Notes: generated from the sequence alone by a model not told the origin. DNA of 37,595 bases from an uncultured Bacteroidales bacterium (GCA_903926565.1 CAIYJU010000107.1:1-37595); one strand, 5' to 3'. Counted from the stretch's first letter, positions 22,502 to 32,788 are shown. A program made the numbers and translations.

Positions 22502-23461
22502 TCATGTCTGGCGGCTGACGAGCCGCAATGCTGCAGACGCAATTGCCTCAGCTGTCATTCCAAATTTTTCCATCAACTCGCCGGGATCACCGGATTCGCC
22601 AAAGCTGTCCTGCATTCCCACAAAGGCCATACGCACCGGACAATTCTGAACAACCACCTCTGAGACGGCACTGGCCAGACCGCCAATTACCTGGTGTTCC
22701 TCTGCCGTGACAATGGCGCCTGTTTCACTGGCAGCCCGGATGATTGCCTCTTTATCAATGGGTTTAATGGTATGCATATTGAGAACCCGTGCCTTTAATC
22801 CTTTTGTTTCAAGGATCTCAGCAGCCTGCAGGGCCTCCCAGACCATGTGCCCTGTTGCGATAATGGTCAGATCATCCCCGGCGACAAGCAGTTGTGACTT
22901 CCCAATCTCAAAAGTCATGGTTCCCGACGTGAAATCAGGCATGGCTTCCCTGCCGAAGCGCAGGTAAACAGGACCTTTAACCTGTTCAATGGCTGCAATT
23001 GTCGCCACTCTTGTCTGGGTGGCATCGCATGGTGAAAGTACGGTCATGTTCGGTAAAATTCTCATCATGCCAAGGTCTTCAAGGGCCTGATGGGTTGCGC
23101 CGTCAGGACCGACGGAAACACCGGCATGGGCGCCGCCGATCACCACATGCAGGTTGTTGTAGCATAAGGAGACCCTGATCTGATCTGTTGTTCTGAGGGC
23201 AGCAAAAACACCATACGTTGAGAATACCGGAATCTTCCCTTCAAGTGCAAGTCCGGCGGCTACGCCAATGCAGTTTTGTTCAGCAATGCCAAGCGAGATA
23301 AACCTGAGCGGGAATGCTTCTGCGAAAAAATTGCACCCTACTGAAGTGGTTATATCTGCCCCGATACACACGACTGCCGGATTTCTAAGACCGGCTTCCA
23401 GCAACCCTTCACCGAAACCGGTTTTTGTGGGTTTGTTTCCTTTATTAATAAGGTGGTTCAA
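22502..23461 (-). CDS. tkt: Transketolase, C-terminal (pyrimidine-binding) subunit
   Basis: A 319-residue half of a split transketolase. The GIAEQN motif supplies Glu61, which activates the thiamine diphosphate pyrimidine ring. The C-terminal transketolase domain follows. It lies 5 bases after the N-terminal half, so the two form one enzyme of the non-oxidative pentose phosphate pathway. Split transketolases are common in anaerobes. A sequence-only split from the related DXP-synthase or dehydrogenase families is not absolute, but the paired layout favours transketolase. Confidence 0.9.
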   Translation of the reverse strand: MNHLINKGNKPTKTGFGEGLLEAGLRNPAVVCIGADITTSVGCNFFAEAFPLRFISLGIAEQNCIGVAAGLALEGKIPVFSTYGVFAALRTTDQIRVSLCYNNLHVVIGGAHAGVSVGPDGATHQALEDLGMMRILPNMTVLSPCDATQTRVATIAAIEQVKGPVYLRFGREAMPDFTSGTMTFEIGKSQLLVAGDDLTIIATGHMVWEALQAAEILETKGLKARVLNMHTIKPIDKEAIIRAASETGAIVTAEEHQVIGGLASAVSEVVVQNCPVRMAFVGMQDSFGESGDPGELMEKFGMTAEAIASAALRLVSRQT

Positions 23462-23466
23462 TTTGC

Positions 23467-24303
23467 TTATTGTTTTGCAAGTTGTTCTATGAATTCTACT
23501 GCCTTTTCCGTAGTTGGAACTTTACCATGCCACCGGTAATCACCTTCGATACTTCTTATTCCTTTGCCCATGATGGTTTCAGCAATTATGACGGTTGGTT
23601 TATTCTGAGCAGTTCCGGTGTTTCCAAATGCCGACAATAACTGTTCAATACTATTCCCATCACATTCAATGACTTGCCAACCGAAACTCTGCCATTTACC
23701 GGCAAGTGGTTCAAGGCTCATCACTTCTTCTGTTCTCCCGTCAATTTGCAATCCATTCCGGTCAACAATGGCAATGAGGTTATCAAGTTTGTAATGCGAT
23801 GCGGCCATTGCAGCTTCCCAAATTGAACCTTCCTGGAGTTCACCATCCCCGTGAATGCTGTAGATCCGGTGCTTTTTATGATCCATCTTTGCAGCAATCG
23901 CCATCCCAACGGCAACTGAGAGACCCTGCCCGAGTGAGCCCGCTGACAATTCAAGACCCGGCAACCCATGTTCCCTGCCAGGATGCCCCTGCAGCCGTGA
24001 ACCAAGTTTTCTCAAGGTTTGAAGTTCTTCCACTGAGAAATATCCGCAATGGGCAAGAGTTGCATAAAGAACAGGGGCGACATGTCCGATGCTGAGAATC
24101 ACACGATCACGGTCAGTCCATTTTGGTTTAAGCGGATTGTGTGTTAAAACTGAAAAGTAAAGTGTTGTAAAAATATCGGCCAGTCCGAGAGAACCTCCAA
24201 GATGGCCTGATTTTGCCCGGGCAAGACTGGAGATAACCGATTTTCGGATGGTGGTTGCCATTTCCCGCAACCTTACCGGATCTGAAGTTTGCCAGGCCTG
24301 CAT
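23467..24303 (-). CDS. tkt: Transketolase, N-terminal (diphosphate-binding) subunit
   Basis: A 278-residue thiamine-diphosphate-binding half. GDGE (152-155) with Asn183 is the Mg/diphosphate motif; GHLGGS (33-38) and GHPGRE (106-111) are substrate and cofactor loops. It is followed by its partner after 5 bases and follows the LolA-like gene after 2 bases. Confidence 0.91.
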   Translation of the reverse strand: MQAWQTSDPVRLREMATTIRKSVISSLARAKSGHLGGSLGLADIFTTLYFSVLTHNPLKPKWTDRDRVILSIGHVAPVLYATLAHCGYFSVEELQTLRKLGSRLQGHPGREHGLPGLELSAGSLGQGLSVAVGMAIAAKMDHKKHRIYSIHGDGELQEGSIWEAAMAASHYKLDNLIAIVDRNGLQIDGRTEEVMSLEPLAGKWQSFGWQVIECDGNSIEQLLSAFGNTGTAQNKPTVIIAETIMGKGIRSIEGDYRWHGKVPTTEKAVEFIEQLAKQ

Positions 24304-24305
24304 CG

Positions 24306-24941
24306 TTAACGCATGTCGATGACCTCTACCCCCGGGAATTTTTTCGCATCAAATGAGAAATCCGCGTCAGTGACAGGGGTATCTGTAACGTAGGTTTTGA
24401 CCTTATAGGTAAATGTATTTCCACTTTTATCGTAAAGTGTAAAGCTTTTGATCTGCTTTTTGGCTTTGTCGATTCCCAAAATGGCCTTTGTGAAGTTTTT
24501 GCTTGTATTGGGTATGAGTTCAACGGATTCTGTGGCCGGGTCAGAACTTTTAATGATCTTTGACTTATAGTTGGCATTATAAGAGGTCAGCAATTTTGAA
24601 GGAGTAAGCGCATCATCTTTATTTTCAATGGCATTCACCTGTACTTCATTCGACTCCTTGATGTAGGTCCAGATCGTTTTCCCGTCGCAAATAACTGTCT
24701 GACCGGCAGCGGCCATCTTGTATTTATCTCCTGAAACCAAAAGGGAAACAGTTTTTTCCTCGTTGATATTGGCCTTGGTATTAACCATGGAATAGGAGAG
24801 CTCCACCTTGATAGATTTATATCCTTTTGCTTTTTTGCTTACCTCTTCAAGCAGGGCAGCAGCTTTTGGGTCCTTTGCCTGGCTGAAGGCGATTATGGTG
24901 CTTAAAAAGAAGAGACTGGTAAAGATGGTTTTCATTTTCAT
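24306..24941 (-). CDS. LolA-like outer-membrane lipoprotein carrier protein
   Basis: A 211-residue exported protein. Residues 1-22 form a signal peptide ending near FSQA. The rest fits the LolA/LolB-like beta fold of Bacteroidota periplasmic carriers, which move lipoproteins to the outer membrane. Recognition rests on overall pattern and on its place right after ftsK, which is common in this phylum, rather than on catalytic residues. The start overlaps the ftsK stop by 4 bases. Confidence 0.78.
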   Translation of the reverse strand: MKMKTIFTSLFFLSTIIAFSQAKDPKAAALLEEVSKKAKGYKSIKVELSYSMVNTKANINEEKTVSLLVSGDKYKMAAAGQTVICDGKTIWTYIKESNEVQVNAIENKDDALTPSKLLTSYNANYKSKIIKSSDPATESVELIPNTSKNFTKAILGIDKAKKQIKSFTLYDKSGNTFTYKVKTYVTDTPVTDADFSFDAKKFPGVEVIDMR

Positions 24942-27451
24942 TTTTGTCCGAGAATTGATAAATACTCCTCCAGCGACGAAATGTCTTTATAGCGAACGTC
25001 GCGGGCTTTACTGCCTTCAAATGGTCCAACGATCCCGGCTGATTCAAGCTGGTCAATGATTCGTCCTGCGCGATTGTAGCCGAGCTTGAGCTTGCGCTGA
25101 ATCAGGGAGGTGGAGCCGTGCTGGTGATTTACAACAAGCCGTGCTGCTTCACCAAAAAATTCATCCTTTTCATTGGCATTGAATTCTTTGGGAGAAGAGC
25201 CGCTCTCTTCGTCAAAATACTCAGGTAAGGCGAATGCTTCAGGATAACCTCTCTGTGATCCGATGAATTCCGTTAATTTATCAATTTCCGGGGTGTCAAC
25301 AAATGCACATTGAATTCGTATCAGATCGCTGCCGGTTGACAGCAACATGTCGCCACGCCCGATGAGCTGATCTGCACCTGACGAATCAAGAATGGTGCGT
25401 GAGTCAATTTTTGAGATTACCCGGAAAGCGATTCGGGCAGGGAAGTTGGCTTTGATGGTACCGGTGATGATGTTGACCGAAGGACGTTGTGTTGCAATGA
25501 TAAGATGGATGCCGGTAGCTCTTGCCAGCTGCGCCAGCCTTGCCAGCGGGGTCTCTATTTCCCTTCCGGCAGTCATGATCAGATCAGCAAACTCATCGAT
25601 CACAATCACGATGTAAGGTAAAAACTGATGACCATCGTTCGGGTTGAGTTTTCTGGAGAAGAACTTTTCATTATACTCCTTGATATTTCTCACCTGGGCG
25701 TCACGCAGCAAATCGTACCGGCTGTCCATTTCGATATTCAGGGAGTTGAGGGTTCTGATTACCTTTTTGGTGTCGGTGATAATTGCTTCTTCTGCATCAG
25801 GAAGTTTAGCCAGGAAGTGACGCTCAATTTTATTATAGAGAGTAAGTTCAACTTTTTTGGGATCGATCAGGACAAACTTAACCTGTGAAGGGTGTTTTTT
25901 GTATAGCAGAGAGGTGATGATCGTATTGAGTCCCACTGATTTACCTTGTCCGGTTGCACCTGCCATGAGCAAATGGGGCATTTTAGCCAGATCGGCAATA
26001 AATGTTTCGTTGGAAATGGTCTTTCCTAAGACAAACGGCAGTTCGAATGTTGTATTTTTAAACTTGTCTGTAGCCAGGAGTGATTTAATCGAAACAATTT
26101 CCGGGTTTTGGTTGGGAACTTCGATGCCAATAGTCCCTTTCCCGGGAATGGGGGCAATGATGCGGATGCCCATGGCTGCAAGGCTTAAAGCGATATCGTC
26201 CTCAAGGTTTTTAATCCTTGCAATTCGTACCCCAGCCTCAGGAACAATTTCATAAAGGGTTACAGCCGGGCCGATGGTTGCCTTAATCTTGGCAATTTTA
26301 ATATCATAATTTAGCAGGGTGTTGACAATTTTATCCTTGTTGGCCTCGAGCTCTTCTTTGTTTACATTGACAGACTCTCCGCCATAATCGCTGAGCAGGT
26401 CAAGTGGCGGATATTTGTATCCGGAGAGGTCAAGTGTAGGATCATAGCGCGTTTCAAGTGTCTGATGTTCAATAATGCCTTTAACCGGGGCTTCTTCCAC
26501 CACGGGTTCAATCTGGAGTTCTAGACTGGGCTGATCATCAGGTTTGGGGGCAAACCGGGAGGGTAATTCCAGGTCAACCTCCATTGGCTCCTCTTCGGCA
26601 GGTTCCTTCATGAAATTTTCGGGTACTGCCGGTTTCAATTGTGAATCAGTATCTGCAGGAAGAGGATCCTCAATCAATGATGGTTTAGCTGTTAAATCGC
26701 CAACCGGAATGGTATCACCGGCTTTTGTCTTAAACCATCGGAAAGGAATGTTAAAGGAAAGAATAAGAAAGCTGAGAGCCGTAAAACCCAGCAGCATGGC
26801 CAGTCCGGAGGTTCCAAGGAATTCGGTTAACCAGTTGTTCATCTGGTAGCCGTAAACTCCTGTGAAAATATCATTGCCAGGTGTGACCAGTGACAGCAGT
26901 ATCGGCAACCAGATAATACCAAAAAAGCAATACTCCAGTGTTTTCCATAAAGGGAAAATGACAATGTGAAAAAAGTGTTTCATCCCTGCATTAAAAAGGA
27001 TGATGATAAAAAAGAACGATGCAATGCCAAACCATTTTGAAATAAAGAGATATCCTGTCAAAGCACCAATTTTACCCATCCAGTTTTCAACAGGGATTTT
27101 ATTGTCGAAAAAACTGTCGGTGGTAAAGTGCTTGAATACAGTATCTGTAAAACTATAATCAACCTGCCACGAAATGATATACGATGTGAAGGAAAACAGA
27201 AAGTAGAATGACATCAGGAGCGAAAAGAGTCCGAAAACCCGGAAACGTCGTTCCAAACGGGCCAAATCCTGTTCGGTCCGTACTTTTTTTTCCCTTGGTG
27301 GTTTTGGCACCCGTGCGGGTTTTTCCTTCTTTTCCCGGGATTTTTTAACCTTTTCTTCAGGAACATCCTGTATGCTAACAGTCAGGACTTCCTCATCCCT
27401 GGATTCTCCTTTAAATGTGTTTGATCTGGGCGGATTGATTGGTCTGGCCAT
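24938..27451 (-). CDS. ftsK: FtsK/SpoIIIE-family DNA translocase
   Basis: An 837-residue cell-division DNA pump. A charged cytoplasmic start (1-70) and about four transmembrane segments (70-235) lead to an acidic, Pro-rich linker (245-340), the alpha/beta motor with Walker A GATGQGKS (498-505) and Walker B VIVIDE (615-620), and a C-terminal gamma winged-helix (about 765-825) that reads KOPS-like sites. Normal length for Bacteroidota. It resolves chromosome dimers at the septum. Confidence 0.96.
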   Translation of the reverse strand: MARPINPPRSNTFKGESRDEEVLTVSIQDVPEEKVKKSREKKEKPARVPKPPREKKVRTEQDLARLERRFRVFGLFSLLMSFYFLFSFTSYIISWQVDYSFTDTVFKHFTTDSFFDNKIPVENWMGKIGALTGYLFISKWFGIASFFFIIILFNAGMKHFFHIVIFPLWKTLEYCFFGIIWLPILLSLVTPGNDIFTGVYGYQMNNWLTEFLGTSGLAMLLGFTALSFLILSFNIPFRWFKTKAGDTIPVGDLTAKPSLIEDPLPADTDSQLKPAVPENFMKEPAEEEPMEVDLELPSRFAPKPDDQPSLELQIEPVVEEAPVKGIIEHQTLETRYDPTLDLSGYKYPPLDLLSDYGGESVNVNKEELEANKDKIVNTLLNYDIKIAKIKATIGPAVTLYEIVPEAGVRIARIKNLEDDIALSLAAMGIRIIAPIPGKGTIGIEVPNQNPEIVSIKSLLATDKFKNTTFELPFVLGKTISNETFIADLAKMPHLLMAGATGQGKSVGLNTIITSLLYKKHPSQVKFVLIDPKKVELTLYNKIERHFLAKLPDAEEAIITDTKKVIRTLNSLNIEMDSRYDLLRDAQVRNIKEYNEKFFSRKLNPNDGHQFLPYIVIVIDEFADLIMTAGREIETPLARLAQLARATGIHLIIATQRPSVNIITGTIKANFPARIAFRVISKIDSRTILDSSGADQLIGRGDMLLSTGSDLIRIQCAFVDTPEIDKLTEFIGSQRGYPEAFALPEYFDEESGSSPKEFNANEKDEFFGEAARLVVNHQHGSTSLIQRKLKLGYNRAGRIIDQLESAGIVGPFEGSKARDVRYKDISSLEEYLSILGQK

Positions 27452-27456
27452 TGGAT

Positions 27457-28140
27457 TTATTCATTACCGCCGCCGAACTTGCTTTTCAGTTCATCCTCGG
27501 TAGTAAGTGTGTAATCTGAAGGAATTTCAAAATCTTTGGCTTGCAAACTTTTTTTCTCCACGGATGTAGCTGTAAACTTCATACTTACTTCCTGATTCTT
27601 CATCAAAAATTCGAGTAAGCCGCCATCAACATCTTTGTACAGCGGGCTGTTGAAATTTGCGAGTTTCGATCCCAATTCACTGGAATACCATGCTTCGAAG
27701 GTGCTTTTTGCTCCGTCATCATTCACGGTAACTACAACTTTCTTGCAGGTATATCCGGCAATTACCTTGGTTTCTTCCGATAACACAACAGTTGTCTGGC
27801 CTTCAGCAGCATTCTTACTTTCGATTTCGGCTGTAGTCTGTTTGATGGCATATTTCTGACCCATCATATTCATGAGAGACACACTTGTTTTATCTACATA
27901 ATCTGCAATTGTAACGGTAGTCATGCCAGTCATCTGCAGGTCGGTCCTCGATTTCGAGCCTTTAATTGAAACAGTCAGTACCTTTGGGAACATGGCCAGC
28001 TGGCTTTCTGAAAACTTACTGTCAGGATAGGTGATTTTATAGGTTATAACACCTTCAAACGGTTTGCCTGACACTGCCTGGACTGAGTTGCAAATGACAG
28101 CGAACATGAGCATACTGGCTATCAACATAATTTTTTTCAT
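27457..28140 (-). CDS. Exported DUF4412-like protein
   Basis: A 227-residue protein with a signal peptide (about 1-22). The body, with FEGVITYKITYPD near the start and a central Tyr-Thr-Cys-Lys motif followed by a charged strand, resembles the DUF4412 family of periplasmic Bacteroidota proteins, which share a LolA-like shape. Function unknown. It lies 5 bases before ftsK and 38 bases after lepB, within the same run of genes. Confidence 0.65.
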   Translation of the reverse strand: MKKIMLIASMLMFAVICNSVQAVSGKPFEGVITYKITYPDSKFSESQLAMFPKVLTVSIKGSKSRTDLQMTGMTTVTIADYVDKTSVSLMNMMGQKYAIKQTTAEIESKNAAEGQTTVVLSEETKVIAGYTCKKVVVTVNDDGAKSTFEAWYSSELGSKLANFNSPLYKDVDGGLLEFLMKNQEVSMKFTATSVEKKSLQAKDFEIPSDYTLTTEDELKSKFGGGNE

Positions 28141-28178
28141 GTGTTTGGTTTTTAGTGGGTATGATGCGACAAATTTAC

Positions 28179-29693
28179 TTATTTTACGATTCTTAGCAGT
28201 TTGCTCCAGCGAATTTTTCCATCAAGCAAGGTTTTTTTCGGATCAAGGGAGAGCCACACAAAAACGGCTTTCCCAACAACGTGGTCTTCAGGGACAAATC
28301 CCCAGTAGCGTGAATCGGCAGAGTTATGCCGGTTGTCGCCCATCATCCAGTAATAGTTCATCCTGAAGGTGTATTCTTTGGCTTCTTTTCCATTGATAAA
28401 AATTTTCCCATCGGTAATCTGCAGTTTATTCCCCTCAAAAACGCCAATGATGCGTTTATAGAAACAGATATTCTGCATGTTAATCGGGATTGTCACACCT
28501 TTTTCAGGAACCCAGACCGGGCCAAAATTATCGACATTCCAGCGGTAGGTTGAATCGAAAGGAAAAATGTCAGGATCAAAGGTTCCTGCCGGTATCACCA
28601 TTGGTTCGATGGAGCGTACATTGCTGTATTGTCTGAGTTTGCTGATGGCATCCTCAGAGAGTGTCAGTTCATAGGTCCCGTTGTTATCGGTCGCAATGTT
28701 TTCAGTAATATCGAGCTTTTCAAAATTTTTCTGATTGATCGGGTTTCCGTCTGTTTTTAAAATATATTTATATTGTTTGCTCCCTGGATTTTTTTCCGGT
28801 TTCCCATTGATATAAACAGTGCGGTCAACGATGCGGATGGTGTCTCCTGCGATCCCGATGCAGCGTTTGATGAAATTCTCGCGTTTATCAACCGGCCTTG
28901 CAATGATCTCTCCGAAATACTGTTTGTTGTTCCGGATATCATACCTCCCATACCTTCTGACAAGCTGGTAGTAACTGGCCTCACTTTGAAATTTGGTTGA
29001 GAGTGTATCTCCGTCGGGATAGTTAAACACAACCACATCCATGTTTTTTATATCTGCCAGACCGGGGAAACGGTAATAGGGCAATTTGACCCATTCCAGG
29101 TATGATTTCGTACTTTCAGTTAGTGGCAACGTATGGTGCACGAACGGAAAGGCCAGCGGGGTGTTTGGTACTTTCGGGCCAAAACTGACCTTGCTGACAA
29201 AAAGGTAATCACCAACCAGCAATGTTTTCTCCATGGATGAAGTTGGAATGGTGTAAGCTTCAATGAGAAAAATTCTGATGATACTCGCTGCAATCACGGC
29301 AAAGATAATGGCATCAACCCATTCACGTACAGCTGATTTGTGAATCGGTGGTTGTTTTGAAGGATCGGAATATTGTTCTTTCTTTGAGAATGCAAGCCAG
29401 GGGAGGTATACAAACGGGAAAAGCACGCCCAGCGCCTGGTCCAGGAGGCCATGTTTTTTGAAGCACTTGAGCACTTCAACGATCATAAGCAGGATCACGA
29501 AAACATTGATGAAGGGAATCAACAGAAAAACATACCACCACAAAGGTTTCTTGATGATCTGCAGCCAAACATACCAGTTATAGAATGGGATAAGGATTTT
29601 CCAGCCCTTTTCTCCCGCTTTTTCAAATATTCCCCACATCCCGACAACAGAAAGGATGAAAAATATGATGGATGCAATCAGGTAAGAATTCAT
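28179..29693 (-). CDS. lepB: Signal peptidase I
   Basis: A 504-residue membrane peptidase that removes signal peptides. N-terminal membrane segments (about 4-22, 35-75, 85-102) and another at about 125-147 precede the catalytic Ser153 (TSSME) and Lys276 (IKRCIG). Box E is GDNRHNSADSRYWG (452-465). An insertion of about 110 residues (300-410) between the catalytic halves and the extra N-terminal segments are typical of Bacteroidota LepB. Confidence 0.95.
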   Translation of the reverse strand: MNSYLIASIIFFILSVVGMWGIFEKAGEKGWKILIPFYNWYVWLQIIKKPLWWYVFLLIPFINVFVILLMIVEVLKCFKKHGLLDQALGVLFPFVYLPWLAFSKKEQYSDPSKQPPIHKSAVREWVDAIIFAVIAASIIRIFLIEAYTIPTSSMEKTLLVGDYLFVSKVSFGPKVPNTPLAFPFVHHTLPLTESTKSYLEWVKLPYYRFPGLADIKNMDVVVFNYPDGDTLSTKFQSEASYYQLVRRYGRYDIRNNKQYFGEIIARPVDKRENFIKRCIGIAGDTIRIVDRTVYINGKPEKNPGSKQYKYILKTDGNPINQKNFEKLDITENIATDNNGTYELTLSEDAISKLRQYSNVRSIEPMVIPAGTFDPDIFPFDSTYRWNVDNFGPVWVPEKGVTIPINMQNICFYKRIIGVFEGNKLQITDGKIFINGKEAKEYTFRMNYYWMMGDNRHNSADSRYWGFVPEDHVVGKAVFVWLSLDPKKTLLDGKIRWSKLLRIVK

Positions 29694-29740
29694 ATCCCGG
29701 TATTTAGATTAGCACAGTTAACGTAAAAACATTGGTTTTC

Positions 29741-30478
29741 TTATTCAGTGGTGGTAAAAAGTTGTGCGTCAAGAAGATTTCTCATGTCAAAAAACCCCTT
29801 TTTCCCTATAATCCATTCAGCAGCCATCAATGCACCAAGCGCAAATCCCCTTCTGCTTTTGGCTGTGTGAATAATTTCGATGCAATCCTCTTCAGATTCA
29901 TAGCGTACGATGTGTGTGCCAGGTACATTGTCGGTGCGATAAGATTTAATACCCAGTTCTTCGGGGTTTTCAACGACCTCCTGGACCCATTTTTCCTTTC
30001 GTTCGGTATTTCTGATGATGTCGTTGGCCAGTACGATTGCTGTACCGCTGGGAGCATCCTGTTTGTGAATGTGATGTGTCTCTTCAATCGACACAGCGTA
30101 ATCCTCCCATTTCGACATCAGGTTTGCAAGGTACCTGTTTAAGTTGAAAAACAAGTTGACGCCAATGCTGAAATTAGGAGCAAAGAAGACACTCTGACCC
30201 CTGCTGAAGCAATCCTGCTGTACTTTTTCAAGATCATCAAGCCATCCGGTAGTTCCAATCACAATCGGGACGCCTGCATCAAAGCAATGATAGATATTTT
30301 CAAAAATACTTACCGGTGTTGAAAAATCGATGGCAACATCGGCTTCAGAGAGATCATTTTCTTCATTTTCCCAATCTTCCAGACTGTCAAAAATGAGAAT
30401 AATTTCGTGACCTTTTTTTATTGCCAGTTTTTCTATTTCCTGGCCCATTTTTCCATATCCAAGTAATGCAATCTTCAT
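29741..30478 (-). CDS. dapB: 4-hydroxy-tetrahydrodipicolinate reductase
   Basis: A 245-residue enzyme of lysine and diaminopimelate synthesis. GYGKMG (7-12) binds NAD(P)H; ETHHIHKQDAPSGTA carries the catalytic His and Lys pair. Normal length. Its place after parA-parB-DUF5683 and before lepB is the common Bacteroidota order. Confidence 0.96.
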   Translation of the reverse strand: MKIALLGYGKMGQEIEKLAIKKGHEIILIFDSLEDWENEENDLSEADVAIDFSTPVSIFENIYHCFDAGVPIVIGTTGWLDDLEKVQQDCFSRGQSVFFAPNFSIGVNLFFNLNRYLANLMSKWEDYAVSIEETHHIHKQDAPSGTAIVLANDIIRNTERKEKWVQEVVENPEELGIKSYRTDNVPGTHIVRYESEEDCIEIIHTAKSRRGFALGALMAAEWIIGKKGFFDMRNLLDAQLFTTTE

Positions 30479-30499
30479 GGTGATTTCTTTGTTAGCGTA

Positions 30500-31072
30500 T
30501 CAGAATCGGAGACATAGTCGCATCCCGCCGGCTGCTTTGTTGCTGTAACCGGTAGGTAAAAGGGCGGGTTCAATCTTCAGTGCCAGGTTGTCGCTGATGT
30601 TAAAAGTATAGAGATGGGCATCCACGGTGGCATCCAGAATGTTTATTGCATACCAGACTGCCGTAATCAAGATGCTGATTTCCAGATTTCTGCGATAATA
30701 TTCCCGTGTTGATTGAAGGTCCTGGGTCGAATATCGCTGAACCAGGTCACTGTAGTTTCCGTCCATATTGCCATTGACAGATTCTATATAGGCACATTTA
30801 TACGTGAGATATTTGTCGGCATTGGTGTAAATGAAGTATGACATGAGCCCCAGTCCGGCATACACTACCGGGACCTTCCAGTATTTTTTATTATAAGCCT
30901 GTCCTAATCCCGGAAGGCATGCAGACATGATGGTTGCCTTGGTAGGGGAGTGTTCTTTTTCCCGGATTGAATCGGGCAATTCTACAAAAGTGGTGTCAGA
31001 TTGTGAAAATACCAGTAACGGATGAATCAACAGGGTGATGAATAGGAAAGTATTAGGAAGGAATGCCCTCAT
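30500..31072 (-). CDS. DUF5683-family exported membrane protein
   Basis: A 190-residue protein with a signal peptide (about 1-23), a conserved LPGLGQAYNKKYWK block and hydrophobic stretches near 65-85 and 130-150. This fits DUF5683, a Bacteroidota family usually found between parB and dapB. Function unknown. It abuts parB directly (0 bases). Confidence 0.85.
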   Translation of the reverse strand: MRAFLPNTFLFITLLIHPLLVFSQSDTTFVELPDSIREKEHSPTKATIMSACLPGLGQAYNKKYWKVPVVYAGLGLMSYFIYTNADKYLTYKCAYIESVNGNMDGNYSDLVQRYSTQDLQSTREYYRRNLEISILITAVWYAINILDATVDAHLYTFNISDNLALKIEPALLPTGYSNKAAGGMRLCLRF

Positions 31073-31963
31073 TTAAGAATCCAGTTTGGAGATGATCCTG
31101 TCGAAATCTTCAGATGATTTGAATTCAATAATGATGGATCCGGCACCTTTCCTGTTTAATTTTAAATCAATTTTTGAAAGGAACTTGTGATGCAGTGATG
31201 ATTTTGCCTGTTCGTATTTGGCAGGCAGGCCGGTGTGCTTTGATTTCGTAGTTTTTGGCATGCCAAGGTTGCGAACCATCTCTTCAACTTCGCGCACCGA
31301 TGATTTTCGTTCAAGGATCTTTTTAAGGATCAGCAGTTGGGATTGTTCATCTGTTACGTTGATGATTGCACGGGCATGTCCCATACTGATCAGGTTATCC
31401 CTCACGGCAACCTGGATTTCACTTGGCAGTTTCAGCAGCCGGATATAGTTTGAAATGGTTGACCTGTCTTTTCCTACTTTCTGACTTAAGTCCTCCTGTT
31501 TGATCCGGCATTCTTCCAGCAAACGCTGGAAACTAATGGCAATCTCGAGCGGATTAAGATCCTCACGCTGGATATTTTCGACCAGCGCCATTTCAAGCAT
31601 CTGTTCGTCGTTGGCAAGCCTTACATAGGCGGGCACCTGTGATAGGCCAGCAAGTTTTGAAGCTTTCAGGCGGCGCTCACCCGAAATCAGCTGATATTTG
31701 TTGTGGCCGATTTTACGGATGGTGAGGGGTTGAATGATGCCATGCTCTTTGATGGAGAGTGACAGTTCCCTCAGTTCATTTTCATCGAAATGCACCCTTG
31801 GCTGAAACGGGTTTGGTTCGATTTGTTCAACACGGATCTGAGCAATATACTCTGCTGTATATTCTCCGGAAATCTCTTTCTGGGGATTTTCAGTTTCAGC
31901 ATTATCCAGCAGTGCACTGAGGCCTCTTCCCAAGGCTTTCTTTTTCCCGTGAATATCAGACAT
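31073..31963 (-). CDS. parB: Chromosome partitioning protein ParB
   Basis: A 296-residue ParB/Spo0J-family CTPase and DNA-binding protein. GRGLSALL near the start is the ParA-contact motif; SGERRLKASKLAG is the CTP-binding box; DLSQKVGKDRSTISNY is the helix-turn-helix. The start overlaps the parA stop by 8 bases. No parS site was found nearby. Confidence 0.96.
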   Translation of the reverse strand: MSDIHGKKKALGRGLSALLDNAETENPQKEISGEYTAEYIAQIRVEQIEPNPFQPRVHFDENELRELSLSIKEHGIIQPLTIRKIGHNKYQLISGERRLKASKLAGLSQVPAYVRLANDEQMLEMALVENIQREDLNPLEIAISFQRLLEECRIKQEDLSQKVGKDRSTISNYIRLLKLPSEIQVAVRDNLISMGHARAIINVTDEQSQLLILKKILERKSSVREVEEMVRNLGMPKTTKSKHTGLPAKYEQAKSSLHHKFLSKIDLKLNRKGAGSIIIEFKSSEDFDRIISKLDS

Positions 31964-32759
31964 TGATCTCTTTTTCTTGGTTTGTAAGCCGTGTAAGGTC
32001 GTTATTTTGCAGGATCTCCCTTGCGAGGTTCAGATAGTTGATGGCTCCGGAACTGTTGATGTCATGCAGCATGATGGTTAATCCGAAACTTGGCGCCTCC
32101 CCGAGCTTTGTATTCCTGTTGATGATGGTTCTGAACACCATCTGCTGGAAATGTACTTTCACCTCTTCCACCACCTGTTTTGCAAGGCTCAGCCGGTTAT
32201 CAAACATGGTGAGCAGGATGCCTTCTATGTCAAGCGTGGGGTTGAGCCTTGACTGAACTATTTTGATCGTGTTCAAAAGCTTCCCAAGGCCTTCCAGGGC
32301 AAAGTACTCACATTGGACAGGAATGATCACTGAATCAGCTGCCGTAAGAGAATTAACGGTTATCAATCCAAGTGAAGGCGAACAATCGATGATGATAAAA
32401 TCATAGTCATCCTTGATGCCGGCAATGACCTTTCTCATCATTTTTTCCCTGTTGGGGAGGTTGATCATCTCAATTTCGGCGCCAACAAGATCAATATGGG
32501 CAGGCAACAGGTCAAGAAATGGTGTTGTGGTGTTGAGAATGATATTCTTTGCTTCAACATCGTCAATGATACATTCGTAGATGCTTGTTTTGATGTTTCT
32601 CGGATCAAAACCTACGCCCGAAGTGGCATTGGCCTGAGGGTCGGCATCAATGATAAGCGTTTTGTGCTCCAAAACGGCAAGACCCGCAGCCAGGTTGATG
32701 GCAGTGGTGGTCTTCCCTACACCTCCTTTTTGATTGGCAATCGCAATTACTTTCCCCAT
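31956..32759 (-). CDS. parA: Chromosome partitioning ATPase ParA
   Basis: A 267-residue ParA/Soj ATPase. Deviant Walker A KGGVGKTT (11-18) and the Walker B stretch FIIIDCSPSLG are clear. It is the first gene of a long minus-strand run that includes parB, dapB, lepB and ftsK. It moves ParB-parS complexes during segregation. Confidence 0.97.
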   Translation of the reverse strand: MGKVIAIANQKGGVGKTTTAINLAAGLAVLEHKTLIIDADPQANATSGVGFDPRNIKTSIYECIIDDVEAKNIILNTTTPFLDLLPAHIDLVGAEIEMINLPNREKMMRKVIAGIKDDYDFIIIDCSPSLGLITVNSLTAADSVIIPVQCEYFALEGLGKLLNTIKIVQSRLNPTLDIEGILLTMFDNRLSLAKQVVEEVKVHFQQMVFRTIINRNTKLGEAPSFGLTIMLHDINSSGAINYLNLAREILQNNDLTRLTNQEKEINV

Positions 32760-32780
32760 GTGGTATTTTAAACAAGTTCA

Positions 32781-32788
32781 CAAAATTA
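32781..32788 (-). promoter_or_regulatory. Candidate -7 element for parA
   Basis: On the minus strand TAATTTTG fits TAnnTTTG; the start would be about 15 bases before parA. No good -33 element is visible. Confidence 0.35.
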